This document shows, piece by piece, positions 38,738-48,078 of a DNA stretch of 64,000 bases. Location: contig NZ_PHUF01000002.1 of NCBI RefSeq assembly GCF_002813245.1, positions 682,001 to 746,000 of the forward strand, read 5' to 3'. Below the pieces are notes generated by a model, which was not told the DNA's origin, did not search any database, and saw nothing but the letters and a program-made list of their open reading frames with translations. Origin of the DNA: Novosphingobium kunmingense. Lineage in GTDB: Bacteria; Pseudomonadota; Alphaproteobacteria; Sphingomonadales; Sphingomonadaceae. The position numbers and the translations under genes are program-made. Position 1 is the stretch's first letter, and each line of letters starts with the position of its first letter.

Positions 38738-39811
38738 TCAATAGCTCTCCACCAGGACGTCGGTGTAGAGTTCGGTCATCTCGGGCTCCGGCGACGATTC
38801 AGCAAAGTCCGCGGCTTCGGCCACCTGGGCGCGGATCCGCTTGTCGATATCCTTGATCGCCTCCTCGCTCACGCCGCGCTTCAGCAGCTCGGCCTTGGCG
38901 GCGTCGATCGGATCGTGCTTGTCGCGCATCTCCTGCACTTCCTCGCGCGTGCGGTATTTGGCAGGGTCGGACATCGAGTGGCCGCGGTAGCGATAGGTCT
39001 TGAGTTCCATCAGCACGGGGCCCTTGCCCTCGCGAACGTGGGCGAGCGCCACTTCTGCCGCTGCCCGCACCTCGAGAACGTCCATGCCGTTGACGTCCAA
39101 TCCAGGGATGCGGAACGCCGTGCCGCGGCGGTAGAAATGGGTTTCGGCCGAGCCGCGCTTGACCGCCGTGCCCATCGCGTAACCATTGTTCTCGACCACG
39201 AAGACGATCGGCAGGTTCCACAGGGCGGCCATGTTGAACGCCTCGTAGACCTGGCCCTGGTTCGAAGCGCCGTCGCCGAAATAGGCCATGCAGACGCCGC
39301 CGTCCTCGCGGTACTTGTGCGCGAAGGCGAGGCCGGCGCCCAGCGGCACCTGCGCTCCGACGATGCCGTGGCCGCCATAGAACTTGTGATCGACGCTGAA
39401 CATGTGCATCGACCCGCCCTTGCCCTTCGAAATCCCGGCGCCGCGACCCGTCAATTCCGCCATGATCACCTTGGGATCGATGCCATACGCCAGCATATGA
39501 CCATGATCGCGATAACCGGTAATCACGCTGTCCTTGCCGGTGTCGAGCGCGCTTTGGAGGCCGACTGCCACGGCTTCCTGGCCGATGTAGAGGTGGCAGA
39601 AGCCACCGATCAGACCCAGGCCGTAAAGCTGGCCCGCCTTCTCCTCGAAGCGGCGGATCAGAACCATCTGTTCATAGAAGGCAAGAAGGTCGGCATCAGA
39701 GGCATCGTAACGCGGCCTGGCGTCAAAAGCCTCTTGCAAGCTGCGCAAAGCGAAGGTGGAATCGTCAGCCGCGGGAGCGGCTGGCTTCTTTGCAGGCGGC
39801 GTTTTGGCCAA
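38738..39811 (-). CDS. pdhA: Pyruvate dehydrogenase E1 alpha
   Basis: The alpha subunit binds thiamine diphosphate and decarboxylates pyruvate. The ThDP motif runs from GDGASNQGQ to VVENN, and [11 protein letters not shown] is the phosphorylation-loop equivalent. A Lys/Pro/Ala-rich N-terminal tail precedes the domain. There is no ATG near the start of homology. TTG 39811 has GGGGGA 8 bases upstream and gives 357 residues, so I prefer it to the ATGs at 39862 and 39883. Confidence 0.94.
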   Translation of the reverse strand: MAKTPPAKKPAAPAADDSTFALRSLQEAFDARPRYDASDADLLAFYEQMVLIRRFEEKAGQLYGLGLIGGFCHLYIGQEAVAVGLQSALDTGKDSVITGYRDHGHMLAYGIDPKVIMAELTGRGAGISKGKGGSMHMFSVDHKFYGGHGIVGAQVPLGAGLAFAHKYREDGGVCMAYFGDGASNQGQVYEAFNMAALWNLPIVFVVENNGYAMGTAVKRGSAETHFYRRGTAFRIPGLDVNGMDVLEVRAAAEVALAHVREGKGPVLMELKTYRYRGHSMSDPAKYRTREEVQEMRDKHDPIDAAKAELLKRGVSEEAIKDIDKRIRAQVAEAADFAESSPEPEMTELYTDVLVESY

Positions 39812-39925
39812 TTTAGGAATCCCCCGGGAAGCGTTGGTTCGCCCGCCTATAAGCGCAAGCATCCGTAAGGGAAACAGCCCCATACGTATTTTGTGACGGG
39901 ACGGCGCAGAACGCCGCCAGCCGGC

Positions 39926-40240
39926 CTATTTGTCGAGGAGCATCACCATTTCGTCGGGATGAACGACGTTGAGATTGCGGCGGACCAGTTCGCCCGCGAT
40001 GTCGGGATCGACGTGGTTGGGATCGAGGAGCGCCACGCGATTGCGCAGTTCGTCACGCTCGGCGATCAGCACCTGCAATTCATGTTCGCGCTGCTTGAGC
40101 AGGCGATTGTTTTCGCTCCATGCCAGGACGCCCGATGGCCCGGCCAGAGCAAGACCGCCCATGGTGAGCAGGCAGCAGAGCGCAACGACCTGAGTCGTCT
40201 GCTCCTTCGCCAATTTCGGTTTGCCCCGTGATCCCCGCAT
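39926..40240 (-). CDS. ftsB: FtsB/DivIC-type septum formation initiator
   Basis: The 104-residue product has a short cytoplasmic tail, one membrane helix (about 18-41) and a coiled coil (ENNRLLKQREHELQVLIAERDELRNRVALL) ending in a small domain, the FtsB layout. FtsB bridges FtsL and FtsQ at the divisome. The gene often precedes pdhA in alphaproteobacteria, as here. The ATG lacks a ribosome-binding site but follows a possible promoter within about 10 bases. Confidence 0.9.
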   Translation of the reverse strand: MRGSRGKPKLAKEQTTQVVALCCLLTMGGLALAGPSGVLAWSENNRLLKQREHELQVLIAERDELRNRVALLDPNHVDPDIAGELVRRNLNVVHPDEMVMLLDK

Positions 40241-40249
40241 GGAGGTTAA

Positions 40250-40290
40250 GAATCATAAATGATTCAATCGTTCAAGCACAAAACGTCGAA
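40250..40290 (-). promoter_or_regulatory. Candidate ftsB promoter with inverted repeat
   Basis: On the minus strand TTGTGC is followed after 18 bases by TATGAT, ending about 12 bases before the ftsB ATG. The -10 lies inside an inverted repeat GAATCAT-N2-ATGATTC (40250-40265). It sits directly after the terminator of the upstream gene. Confidence 0.45.
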
Positions 40291-40295
40291 CCGCG

Positions 40296-40334
40296 CGAAA
40301 AGATGCGCCCGGGGCATGAAGCTCCGGGCGCATC
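40296..40334 (-). terminator. Rho-independent terminator after the PRC-barrel-like gene
   Basis: Perfect 11-bp stem GATGCGCCCGG / CCGGGCGCATC (40302-40312 and 40324-40334), followed on the minus strand by CTTTTCG. It lies 64 bases downstream of the gene ending at 40399. Confidence 0.85.
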
Positions 40335-40398
40335 GGCGTGTCGGGCTGATCAGCGGAGGGAGGGGTCGCTCAGCCGCCCACGCTCTGGTTTTCGTTTG

Positions 40399-41343
40399 TT
40401 ACGAACCGCTTGCGGCTGGATTCGCAGCGGCGTCCTGTTGTGCGGCGAGGCTTTCGATCTGCGCTTCGCCCATCGCCGAGACGAGCAGCGAACCGTCGGC
40501 CGAAAAGTTCGTGGCCGGCAGCAGCGCGGTTGCATCGCCAGCCTTGACCAGCAGGCCCGTGATCCGCCCCTTGGCGTCCGTCAAGACCTGGCGCACCTTG
40601 CCAATCTTGTCGCCCGCCGTATCGAACACGGTCGTGCCCGGCGTGATCGACAGCCCGCCGGCCGCGTTGGCAGTAGCGGCCAGGTCTGCACCGAGGCCGA
40701 GGTTGCCCGTTTCGCCGCCCGGCGCCGTACCACCGGAGTTGCCGGCACGCGCGCCAGCGGTCCCGGTCACTGCGCCAGTCACCGAGGTTCCGAGCGAAGC
40801 GCCGCTAGCTACCGCGGAATTGGAGTTGTCGCGCAGGGTCGCCACCGTGCCGGTGGCCTGTTCCTTGACCGCAGAACCGGTCGCAGCGACCTTGTCCCTG
40901 GTACCGGCCAGTGCGCCGCGAACCGCGTCGGTTCCGATCAGTTGTGCGTCCGCGCCAGCACCGGCCTGGCCCTGGGCCGAGCCGGCGAGCGCGCCAGTCA
41001 GGTTATTGCCGCCGACAGACAGGCTCTTGCCGAGCGAACCGGCAGCCGAACCGCTGGCCGATCCCGACGCCGAGGCCTTGCCCGAGCGGGTGTCGATGCT
41101 CTTGCTGGCGGCTCCGTTCGCTGCCGCGGTGCCTCTGGCAATTGCCCCGGCGTCGATGGCGGGAACGCTCGGCAGGGCCTTCGGAACCGACGGCAGCGTC
41201 GGCAGGGTGGGAACGCGCGGCAGGTTGGGAACGGCGCTGATGCCGCCGCCAAGCCCGCCGCCGAGGCCGCCAAGGATCTGGGCGTGGGCCGATGTGGTAA
41301 CGGCAAGCAGCGCGACGGCCGAAAGGGTGGCAAAAGTTTTCAT
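40399..41343 (-). CDS. Exported low-complexity protein with C-terminal PRC-barrel-like domain
   Basis: The 314-residue product has a Sec signal peptide (MKTFATLSAVALLAVTTSAHA-Q), a Gly-rich LGGLGGGLGGG segment, a Pro/Leu/Val repeat region (PNLPRVPTLPTLPSVPKALPS), and a long Ala/Gly/Ser/Thr-rich stretch. A C-terminal domain resembles the PRC barrel (GTTVFDTAGDKIGKVRQVLTD...GRITGLLVKAG). The ribosome-binding site is GAAGGA. It is bounded by terminators on both sides, so it is a single-gene unit. Its role is unknown; an envelope or matrix protein fits the composition. Confidence 0.75.
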   Translation of the reverse strand: MKTFATLSAVALLAVTTSAHAQILGGLGGGLGGGISAVPNLPRVPTLPTLPSVPKALPSVPAIDAGAIARGTAAANGAASKSIDTRSGKASASGSASGSAAGSLGKSLSVGGNNLTGALAGSAQGQAGAGADAQLIGTDAVRGALAGTRDKVAATGSAVKEQATGTVATLRDNSNSAVASGASLGTSVTGAVTGTAGARAGNSGGTAPGGETGNLGLGADLAATANAAGGLSITPGTTVFDTAGDKIGKVRQVLTDAKGRITGLLVKAGDATALLPATNFSADGSLLVSAMGEAQIESLAAQQDAAANPAASGS

Positions 41344-41420
41344 GGCAATTGTCCTTCTTCAATTCCGCAAACGACCGGTCGAAAACCGGCCGCTCGAAAG
41401 GACAACGAGTGCTGCTCCGG

Positions 41421-41454
41421 GAAAAATTCACCTTCGGCGAAAAAAGTCCGAAGG
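41421..41454 (-). terminator. Rho-independent terminator after the subtilase gene
   Basis: Stem CCTTCGG / CCGAAGG (41431-41437, 41448-41454) followed on the minus strand by TGAATTTTTC. It starts 9 bases after the protease stop codon. Confidence 0.75.
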
Positions 41455-41462
41455 CGCCATGT

Positions 41463-42695
41463 TCAACGGCACCACTCACATAGCAGGCCGCGGCCGCTGC
41501 GCGGATCGGGGCGTTGCTTGCCAAGCAGCCTTGCCTCGTTATCGAGGGCTGGAACGAGGCTGCGAGCATCGGCACCGGCCTGCAAAGCAGCAGCAGCCCG
41601 CGCCGCGACGAGTGGAGTCGCATAGGACGTGCCGCGAACGGCCATGCGGCGGCCTGCCGCATTGAGCGCAGCGATATCGGCGCCAGGCGCGGCATAGTCG
41701 AGATGGAGGGCCCGCCCCGCCTCGATCAGCGGCCGATTGCGCTTGTCGACCGCGGTCACGGCGAGAACGCCCGCGTAGGATGCAGGAAACGATGGAGGTG
41801 CCGCAGGCCCGTCGTTCCCGACCGCCGCCACCACCACCACGCCTTTGGCCCGCGCACCGTCGACGGCGCGTTGCAGGACGGGGCTTCGCGGCCCGACCAG
41901 ACTGATGGAGACGACGCGCACTCCCTGCCCCACCAGCCAGTTCATCCCGCGCACGATGGCCAATGCGTTACCGCCGGCGGGATCGCGGCCATAGACATCG
42001 GCCACGAACAACCGCTGTACGCCCGCCCCTGCCGCAAGCGAAGCGACCGCACTGCCGTGGTTGCTGGCCGTAGGCGCGCCCACCGCGAAGCCGCGCAGAC
42101 CGGCTACCGGCTGGGCGGGTGCGCCGTCGATCAGGCCAACCGGCACTGCGATGGGGCCGCGGCGAAGGCCCGCAGGCGCGGACGCTCCCGTGCTGTTCGC
42201 ACCCCCGCTCTGGAAATGGAGGGCATCGCTCGACACCGATAGCGCGGGAAGCTCACGGGCGAGCAGTCGCTGCGCTTCGGCGAGGTCCATGCCGGTGGGC
42301 ACGCTCAATTCGGTGACGGCCATATCGAGATCGTCGAGCCGGGTTGCTCCCCCGGCCGCAAAGCCCAGTGCGGCAAGCCGCGCGGCATCGCCATCCTGGA
42401 GGTCGAGGGCCAGCAAGGTACCGCGCCTGGCTGGCTGCCCGTCGATGTCGCGTTCCATCGTGGTCCGGTTCTGGCGCAGCAGGGCCGCGATTCTGTCGAG
42501 GCGGGCTAGACGCAAGGTCTCGCTCGTCCTGGCCAGGGTGCCGCGCGCCACATCGCCCACCTGACCGAGCGCGCTCGTCAACCGATCGCCAATGCCCGAA
42601 ACGACCGGCACCTGCGGCAATGCAAGCTGCGCACCAAGCGGAGCCGCAAGTCCGAGGCTCAAGGCCAACAGGATCGGGGATTGCCAGCGTTGCAT
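41463..42695 (-). CDS. Exported S8 (subtilisin-like) serine protease
   Basis: The 410-residue product has a signal peptide (MQRWQSPILLALSLGLAAPLGA), a ~150-residue N-terminal region with an Arg/Leu-rich helical start and a possible propeptide or inhibitor-like fold, then a compact subtilase domain. The catalytic triad is visible as Asp in VGLIDGAPA, His in SNHGSAVASL and Ser in RGTSYATPLVA, with the oxyanion Asn in AAVGNDGPA. The C-terminus has a single Cys (LLCEWCR contains two). It is transcribed divergently from an ECF sigma gene and shares a perfect inverted repeat with it, so it is a likely member of that regulon. Confidence 0.9.
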   Translation of the reverse strand: MQRWQSPILLALSLGLAAPLGAQLALPQVPVVSGIGDRLTSALGQVGDVARGTLARTSETLRLARLDRIAALLRQNRTTMERDIDGQPARRGTLLALDLQDGDAARLAALGFAAGGATRLDDLDMAVTELSVPTGMDLAEAQRLLARELPALSVSSDALHFQSGGANSTGASAPAGLRRGPIAVPVGLIDGAPAQPVAGLRGFAVGAPTASNHGSAVASLAAGAGVQRLFVADVYGRDPAGGNALAIVRGMNWLVGQGVRVVSISLVGPRSPVLQRAVDGARAKGVVVVAAVGNDGPAAPPSFPASYAGVLAVTAVDKRNRPLIEAGRALHLDYAAPGADIAALNAAGRRMAVRGTSYATPLVAARAAAALQAGADARSLVPALDNEARLLGKQRPDPRSGRGLLCEWCR

Positions 42696-42727
42696 GGTGC
42701 CTCTTAGCCAAAAAATTGCTTAATCGT

Positions 42728-42759
42728 GGATGAAACGACGGATCGGGTTCGTTTCATCC
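42728..42759. promoter_or_regulatory. Perfect 11-bp inverted repeat between subtilase and ECF sigma genes
   Basis: GGATGAAACGA (42728-42738) and TCGTTTCATCC (42749-42759) are exact reverse complements separated by 10 bases. The repeat lies 32 bases before the protease start and 14 bases before the sigma start. It could be an operator, or a symmetric ECF promoter in which each arm supplies a -35-like and a -10-like (CGTT) element for both directions. Confidence 0.6.
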
Positions 42760-42773
42760 AAGGAAGGGCCACA

Positions 42774-43268
42774 TTGGCACACGACGACGACTTTCTGGAC
42801 GGCATAACCGCGCTTCTGCCTCGCCTGCGCCGCTTCGCGCACGGGCTGGCGCGCAATGCCGCCGACGCCGACGATTTGTGCCAGGCCGCGGTCGAACGCG
42901 CCCTGACCTCGCGCCAGCAATGGCAGGAGGGCACGCGCCTGGATAGCTGGATGTACCGGATAATGCGCAATCTTTTCATCGATCAAACCCGCAGCGGCAC
43001 GCGCCGGGCCAGGACCTTCGTCGACGCCGAGGAAGGCATGACGGTCGGTCAGTCCGGCGGCCAGGAAGCAGCGGTCGAGCTGTCGATGGTCGATCGCGCG
43101 ATGGCTGCGCTCCCCGACGAGCAGCGCGAGGCCGTGCTGCTCGTCATGGTCGAGGGTTACAAATATTCCGAGGCGGCGGAGATCGTCGGCTGTCCGGTCG
43201 GCACCCTGACCTCACGGCTGCTGCGCGGACGGGAAGCCTTGATGACAAGACTGGGAGACGGCGCATGA
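42774..43268 (+). CDS. ECF-family RNA polymerase sigma factor
   Basis: The 164-residue product has sigma region 2 (ALLPRLRRFAHGLARNAADADDL through LDSWMYRIMRNLFID) and region 4 (LPDEQREAVLLVMVEGYKYSEAAEIVGCPVGTLTSRLLRGRE). I chose TTG 42774 because AGGAAGG lies 6 bases upstream; the ATG at 42726 would place the palindrome inside the gene. It is coupled by ATGA to the anti-sigma gene. It resembles membrane anti-sigma-controlled ECFs, not the general-stress EcfG, as no PhyR/NepR is adjacent. Confidence 0.9.
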   Translation: MAHDDDFLDGITALLPRLRRFAHGLARNAADADDLCQAAVERALTSRQQWQEGTRLDSWMYRIMRNLFIDQTRSGTRRARTFVDAEEGMTVGQSGGQEAAVELSMVDRAMAALPDEQREAVLLVMVEGYKYSEAAEIVGCPVGTLTSRLLRGREALMTRLGDGA

Positions 43269-43960
43269 CCATTTCTCCTGAAATGCTGGCCGCCTACGCC
43301 GATGGCGAGCTGGACGAGCTCGGCACGGCCCGGGTCGAGCGTGCCCTGAATGAGGACCCCGCTCTGGCCGAGCAGCTGGAGGCCTTAATGTCGCTCAAGA
43401 CAACGCTTTCGGCCCATTACGACCCCATTCTGGTTCAGCCAGTGCCTGCCATCCTGACCGCACCGATCGCGGCTGCGGCCAGGATCGTCGATCTGGGATC
43501 GGTGCGGGCTGCACGACGGCGCTGGTTCGAACGCCCGGCGCTGCGCTATGGCGGCGGAGCTATCGCGGCCGCGTTTGCCCTCGCCCTGTTCGTGTTTGCG
43601 GGCCGTCAGGGCGCGGGACCGACGGACCTGGTCGAGCCGTCGCTGGCCAGCGCGCTCGACCACCAGCGCTCGGGCGTCGCCGGACCGGACGGAACGACCG
43701 TCCTGCTTTCGTTCCGGGATCGCGCCGGGACGCTGTGCCGCGGTTATGCCGCAAAGGCCGGGTCGGGCATCGCCTGCCACGACGACAAGGGATGGACCGT
43801 CCGCGTCCGCGGCGGCGCGGGCGAAGCGATGCAAGGCGACTATCGCCAGGCCGGGACCGGAGACGCGGCCGTCATGGCCGCCGCGCAGGACATGGCCGCC
43901 GACGGCGCGCTAGACGCCGAACAGGAAGCGGCCGCGATCGCATCGGGATGGCAGCGCTAG
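43265..43960 (+). CDS. Membrane-anchored anti-sigma factor
   Basis: The 231-residue product starts with an anti-sigma-type helical domain (MLAAYADGELDELGTARVERALNEDPALAEQL) without the zinc HxxxCxxC motif. One membrane helix follows (about 98-115, GGGAIAAAFALALFVFAG), then an extracytoplasmic domain with a Cys pair (TLCRGYAAKAGSGIAC), probably disulfide-linked. It overlaps the sigma gene by 4 bases. It is expected to hold the sigma factor at the membrane until an envelope signal or proteolysis releases it; the divergent subtilase is a candidate player, which is inference. Confidence 0.82.
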   Translation: MTISPEMLAAYADGELDELGTARVERALNEDPALAEQLEALMSLKTTLSAHYDPILVQPVPAILTAPIAAAARIVDLGSVRAARRRWFERPALRYGGGAIAAAFALALFVFAGRQGAGPTDLVEPSLASALDHQRSGVAGPDGTTVLLSFRDRAGTLCRGYAAKAGSGIACHDDKGWTVRVRGGAGEAMQGDYRQAGTGDAAVMAAAQDMAADGALDAEQEAAAIASGWQR

Positions 43961-43998
43961 CACTTGGCCCCGCCGCCGACACGGTTTATGGCGGGGAC

Positions 43999-44721
43999 AT
44001 GGACATCATCGCCACACGCCTGAGCGACTTCTGCCATTCCTGCTCGGTCCGCAACCGCGCGATCTGCGGGGGCCTCCATGACGACGAGATTGCCCTTCTC
44101 AACAACATCGGTCGGCGCCGCACGTTGAGGGCGGGCGAACAATTGTCCTGGGAGGGCGATGAAGCCGTTCTTGTGGCCAACGTGATCGACGGCGTACTCA
44201 AGCTGTCGACGCTCACCTCCGACGGCCGCGAGCAGATCCTTGGGCTGTCCTATTCGTCGGATTTTCTGGGCCGTCCCTTCGGGCAAACGACGCCTTACGA
44301 CGTCGAAGCACTGACCGATGCGCAGGTCTGCGTGTTCCAGCGTGCCGAGTTCGACCGTTTCGCCCGCGAACACCCGCAGCTGGAGCACAAGCTGCTCGAG
44401 CGCACGCTCACCGAGCTGGACCGGACGCGCAAGTGGATGCTGATGCTGGGCCGCATGAATGCCGAGCAGAAACTGGCTTCGTTCCTGCTCGAACTGTCCA
44501 GTCGTCTCGCCCCCGGCGATTGCAGTTCCGATGACGATGCCTTGCAGTCGATCGAATTGCCGCTGTCGCGCCAGCAGATCGCCGACGTGCTCGGGCTCAC
44601 GATCGAGACGGTCAGTCGCCAGATCGCAAAATTCCGCCGCGACGGGCTGATCGATGCTCCGTCGCGGCGGCAGGTTACGATCCTCGATAGGGAGAAGCTT
44701 GAGGATCGGGCAGTCTGCTAA
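43999..44721 (+). CDS. FNR-type oxygen-sensing transcription regulator
   Basis: The 240-residue CRP/FNR-family protein has N-terminal Cys12, Cys15 and Cys23 (CHSCSVRNRAIC) plus Cys111, the four ligands of an FNR 4Fe-4S cluster. It is therefore an FnrL/FixK-like oxygen sensor and not a Cys-less member. The recognition helix ETVSRQIAKFRRDG contains the E-x-x-S-R that reads TTGAT half-sites. A matching site lies 760 bases downstream between ompW and ccoN. The ATG at 43999 is used. It is the likely regulator of the adjoining cco locus. Confidence 0.92.
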   Translation: MDIIATRLSDFCHSCSVRNRAICGGLHDDEIALLNNIGRRRTLRAGEQLSWEGDEAVLVANVIDGVLKLSTLTSDGREQILGLSYSSDFLGRPFGQTTPYDVEALTDAQVCVFQRAEFDRFAREHPQLEHKLLERTLTELDRTRKWMLMLGRMNAEQKLASFLLELSSRLAPGDCSSDDDALQSIELPLSRQQIADVLGLTIETVSRQIAKFRRDGLIDAPSRRQVTILDREKLEDRAVC

Positions 44722-44724
44722 GGC

Positions 44725-45390
44725 TCAGAAACGCTTGGCGATGCCGGCGCTGAGCACCCACGGATCGAGGCTGTGCTTGGTCTGGATCGCGAGGGTCTGC
44801 CCAGCGTACCAGCGCGCGGTCGTGTTCACGAAATAGCGCTTCGCATCGAGCGACAGGCCGAAGCCCGAATAGCCCAGGGCCACATCCACGCCCGCTTGCA
44901 CAGCGACGCCCACTTCACTGCTCAGCGTGGTGCGCGTGACGCCGAGAGGCACGGTTGCCGCGCCAGGCTTGCTGTCGACCCACAGGAACCATGTCGGGCC
45001 CACACCGACGTAAGGCTTCACCGCCCCGACGGGCAGGTGATACTTCAGGGTGACCGTCGCCGGGATGACCTTCGCGTCGGCGACCAGTTCGGCCCCAAGA
45101 AGACCGGTCGTCGCATCGACATCGTGCTGGGTGATGCAGCAGATCGTCTCGACCGAGACGTTGTCGGTGAAGAAATACTCGACCGCCAGGGTGGGAACGT
45201 AATTGTCGTTCGCCGCGGTCTGCAGCGTTGCCGGCAGGCCGACAATGTCGGTGTCGACGCGGTCGATCTTGCCGTCGGGCAGGACAGCCGTACCGAGCAG
45301 CTTGACCTGCCACGGGTTGTCGGCGCCCGCATGGGCCGGCGCAGCCATGGCGCCCAGGAGGAGCGCCGCAAGCGCAGTCGTCTTCTTCAT
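44725..45390 (-). CDS. ompW: OmpW-family outer-membrane protein
   Basis: OmpW is an eight-stranded outer-membrane beta-barrel with a hydrophobic channel. The 221-residue product has a signal peptide (MKKTTALAALLLGAMAAPAHA), family strands NPWQVKLLGTAVLPDG, YVPTLAVEYFFTDNVSVE and KPYVGVGPTWFLW, and the terminal aromatic ...AGIAKRF needed for BAM insertion. A CC pair in VETICCITQHD is family-typical in some proteobacteria. OmpW is under FNR control in E. coli; here an FNR box lies about 100 bases upstream. Confidence 0.93.
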   Translation of the reverse strand: MKKTTALAALLLGAMAAPAHAGADNPWQVKLLGTAVLPDGKIDRVDTDIVGLPATLQTAANDNYVPTLAVEYFFTDNVSVETICCITQHDVDATTGLLGAELVADAKVIPATVTLKYHLPVGAVKPYVGVGPTWFLWVDSKPGAATVPLGVTRTTLSSEVGVAVQAGVDVALGYSGFGLSLDAKRYFVNTTARWYAGQTLAIQTKHSLDPWVLSAGIAKRF

Positions 45391-45482
45391 GTCTTACAAA
45401 CCCCGCGATGCAGTGACCGCACCTTGCGGCCCAGGTTTTTTGCATCGCGATTGGCGGCTAGGCGCGGTTGCTCGCCGATTCC

Positions 45483-45496
45483 TTGATTCAGGTCAA
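45483..45496. promoter_or_regulatory. FNR box between ompW and ccoN
   Basis: TTGAT-TCAG-GTCAA matches the FNR consensus TTGAT-N4-ATCAA at 9 of 10 positions. It lies in the 236-base divergent region, centred about 99 bases before the ompW start and 137 before ccoN, and next to the gene of a four-cysteine FNR protein. It can serve either gene. Confidence 0.8.
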
Positions 45497-45626
45497 ACCG
45501 GCGCAAGTTCGTGCTACCAGTGTCCTTTGGGACGAGACAACGCGCTATTTCGGCTATTTTTGCGCTGGATCAATTCATTGACGACCCTCGCTGCGTACGG
45601 GCCGCCTGAACGGGACGGAGATTTAC

Positions 45627-47303
45627 ATGCAAGCGGAAGCGGCACTCGGGCGCGTCGGACTGTGGTTCCTGATCGCGCTATTGAGCGTAGGGGCCTATCT
45701 GGGGGCGAAGGACGCGGGATTTGCGGTGCACGCCGCATTGATCGGCGTCATTGCCCTGGGTTTCATGGTGGCATCGGCGCGGCGGTTCGATCCGCTCGGC
45801 CGGGCACGCGGTTTCTTCCGCATGCCCGAAGGCGATAGCCGCTACGACGACGATCCGGTTCGCTGGGCCACGCTGGCAACCATGATCTGGGGCATTACCG
45901 GATTCCTGGCCGGACTGTTCATCGCCGCGCAGCTGGCCTGGCCCATGTTGAACGTCGAGCCCTATCTCAACTTCGGCCGCGTTCGTCCTCTGCACACCAG
46001 CGCGGTGATCTTTGCGTTTGGCGGCAACGCGCTGATCGCAACCAGTTTCTATGTCGTGCAACGAACCTGCCGCACGCGCCTGGCTTTTCCCGCCCTCGCC
46101 CGTTTCGTCTTCTGGGGCTACCAGCTCTTCATCGTGCTTGCCGCCAGCGGCTATCTGCTCGGCATTACCGAGAGCAAGGAATACGCCGAACCCGAATGGT
46201 ACGTCGACTGGTGGCTTACGCTGGTCTGGGTCAGCTACCTGGCAGTTTTCGTCGGCACGATCCTGCGCCGTCACGAGCCGCACATCTACGTCGCCAACTG
46301 GTTCTACCTGGCGTTCATCGTCACCGTGGCCATGCTCCACGTGGTCAACAACCTGGACGTCCCGGTCAGCTTCCTGGGATCGAAAAGCTATCCGCTGTTC
46401 GGGGGCGTCCAGGGCGCGCTGGTCCAGTGGTGGTATGGCCACAACGCGGTGGGGTTCTTCCTGACCGCCGGCTTCCTGGCCATGATGTACTATTTCGTGC
46501 CCAAGCAGGCCGAACGACCGGTCTATTCCTATCGCCTGTCGATCATCCACTTCTGGTCGCTGATCTTCCTCTACATCTGGGCCGGCCCGCACCACCTGCT
46601 CTACACCGCGCTGCCCGACTGGGCCCAGACGCTGGGGATGGTGTTCTCGATCATGCTGTGGATGCCCAGCTGGGGCGGAATGATCAACGGCCTCATGACG
46701 CTCAACGGCGCGTGGGACAAGGTCCGCACCGATCCGATCATCCGCATGATGGTCATGGCACTCGCCTTCTACGGCATGAGCACCTTCGAAGGCCCGATGC
46801 TGTCGATCAAGTTCTTCAACTCGCTGTCGCATTACACCGACTGGACCATCGGCCATGTCCATTCGGGCGCGCTCGGCTGGAACGGCATGATCACCTTCGC
46901 CTGCGTCTATTACCTGACGCCGCGCCTGTGGAAGCAAAGCCGCATGTATTCGCTGCGGATGATAAACTGGCACTTCTGGCTCGCGACGCTGGGGATCGTG
47001 TTCTACGCCTCCAGCATGTGGGTGGCCGGCATCACCCAGGGCCTGATGTGGCGCGAATATGGCGCCGACGGCTACCTGGTGAACAGCTTTGCCGACACGG
47101 TCGCCGCGATCAAGCCGATGTACATCATGCGCAGCTTCGGCGGCCTGCTCTACCTCGCCGGAGCGGGAATCATGGCCTACAATTTCGCCATGACCCTGGC
47201 CGGCAAGTTGCGCGACGAAGCGCCGATGACCGAAACTCCGCACGATCCTGCCGCCGACCGGCCACTGCCGGCCGCCGCGCCAGTCGCCGTCCCCGCTGAA
47301 TAA
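45627..47303 (+). CDS. ccoN: cbb3 cytochrome c oxidase subunit I
   Basis: CcoN is the catalytic subunit of the high-affinity cbb3 oxidase, holding haem b and the haem b3-CuB site. The 558-residue polytopic protein has [16 protein letters not shown] (haem ligand), [22 protein letters not shown] (CuB His and the crosslinked Tyr), the His pair GPHHLLYT and [11 protein letters not shown]. An N-terminal helix-rich extension of about 75 residues precedes the core. GGAG lies 8 bases before the ATG. It is the first gene of ccoNOQP. Confidence 0.97.
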   Translation: MQAEAALGRVGLWFLIALLSVGAYLGAKDAGFAVHAALIGVIALGFMVASARRFDPLGRARGFFRMPEGDSRYDDDPVRWATLATMIWGITGFLAGLFIAAQLAWPMLNVEPYLNFGRVRPLHTSAVIFAFGGNALIATSFYVVQRTCRTRLAFPALARFVFWGYQLFIVLAASGYLLGITESKEYAEPEWYVDWWLTLVWVSYLAVFVGTILRRHEPHIYVANWFYLAFIVTVAMLHVVNNLDVPVSFLGSKSYPLFGGVQGALVQWWYGHNAVGFFLTAGFLAMMYYFVPKQAERPVYSYRLSIIHFWSLIFLYIWAGPHHLLYTALPDWAQTLGMVFSIMLWMPSWGGMINGLMTLNGAWDKVRTDPIIRMMVMALAFYGMSTFEGPMLSIKFFNSLSHYTDWTIGHVHSGALGWNGMITFACVYYLTPRLWKQSRMYSLRMINWHFWLATLGIVFYASSMWVAGITQGLMWREYGADGYLVNSFADTVAAIKPMYIMRSFGGLLYLAGAGIMAYNFAMTLAGKLRDEAPMTETPHDPAADRPLPAAAPVAVPAE

Positions 47304-47313
47304 GGGCCAAGTC

Positions 47314-48078
47314 ATGACCAATCCCGATGTCGCCGCGACGATCAAGGGCCATGCCCGTCTCGAACGCAACGTCACCCTGCTCGGCCTTGGCACGCTCTTG
47401 GTCGTCGCCATCGGCGGCCTGGTGGAAATCGCGCCGCTGTTCTGGATCGACAACACGATCGAAAAGGTCGAGGGCGTTCGGCCCTACACCCCCCTCGAAC
47501 AGGCCGGGCGCGACATCTACGTGCGCGAGGGCTGCTACAGCTGCCACAGCCAGATGATCCGCCCCTTCCGCGATGAAGTCGAGCGCTATGGCCACTACAG
47601 CCTTGCCGCTGAATCGATGTACGACCATCCGTTCCAGTGGGGATCGAAGCGCACCGGGCCCGACCTGGCACGCGTCGGTAACCGTTATTCGGACGACTGG
47701 CAGGTCCAGCACCTGAAGAATCCGCAGAGCGTCGTGCCCGAAAGCGTGATGCCGAAATACGGGTTCCTTGCCGAGCGTGATCTCAAGGTCGCCGATCCGT
47801 CTGCCAATCTCAAGGCGCTGGCCGCCGTGGGTGTGCCCTACAGCAAGGACGACATCGAAAAGGCCGCAGCAGATCTGAAGGCCCAGGCCACGCCCGATGC
47901 CGATACGGCCGATCTGGTCGCCCGCTATCCCAAGGCGCAGGTCCGCGACTTCGATGGCGATCCCTCGCGCGTGACCGAGATGGATGCGCTGGTCGCATAC
48001 CTCCAGATGCTGGGCACCCTGGTCGACGTCAACGCCCCTGCGGCGCAGGAAGACCTCGCCAAGGAGAAGGGTCGATGA
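47314..48078 (+). CDS. ccoO: cbb3 oxidase monohaem cytochrome c subunit II
   Basis: CcoO is a membrane-anchored monohaem cytochrome c that passes electrons to CcoN. The 254-residue product has an N-terminal anchor (about 20-45) and a single CXXCH site in [14 protein letters not shown], with the distal Met in SVMPKYGF. It overlaps ccoQ by ATGA. Confidence 0.97.
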   Translation: MTNPDVAATIKGHARLERNVTLLGLGTLLVVAIGGLVEIAPLFWIDNTIEKVEGVRPYTPLEQAGRDIYVREGCYSCHSQMIRPFRDEVERYGHYSLAAESMYDHPFQWGSKRTGPDLARVGNRYSDDWQVQHLKNPQSVVPESVMPKYGFLAERDLKVADPSANLKALAAVGVPYSKDDIEKAAADLKAQATPDADTADLVARYPKAQVRDFDGDPSRVTEMDALVAYLQMLGTLVDVNAPAAQEDLAKEKGR

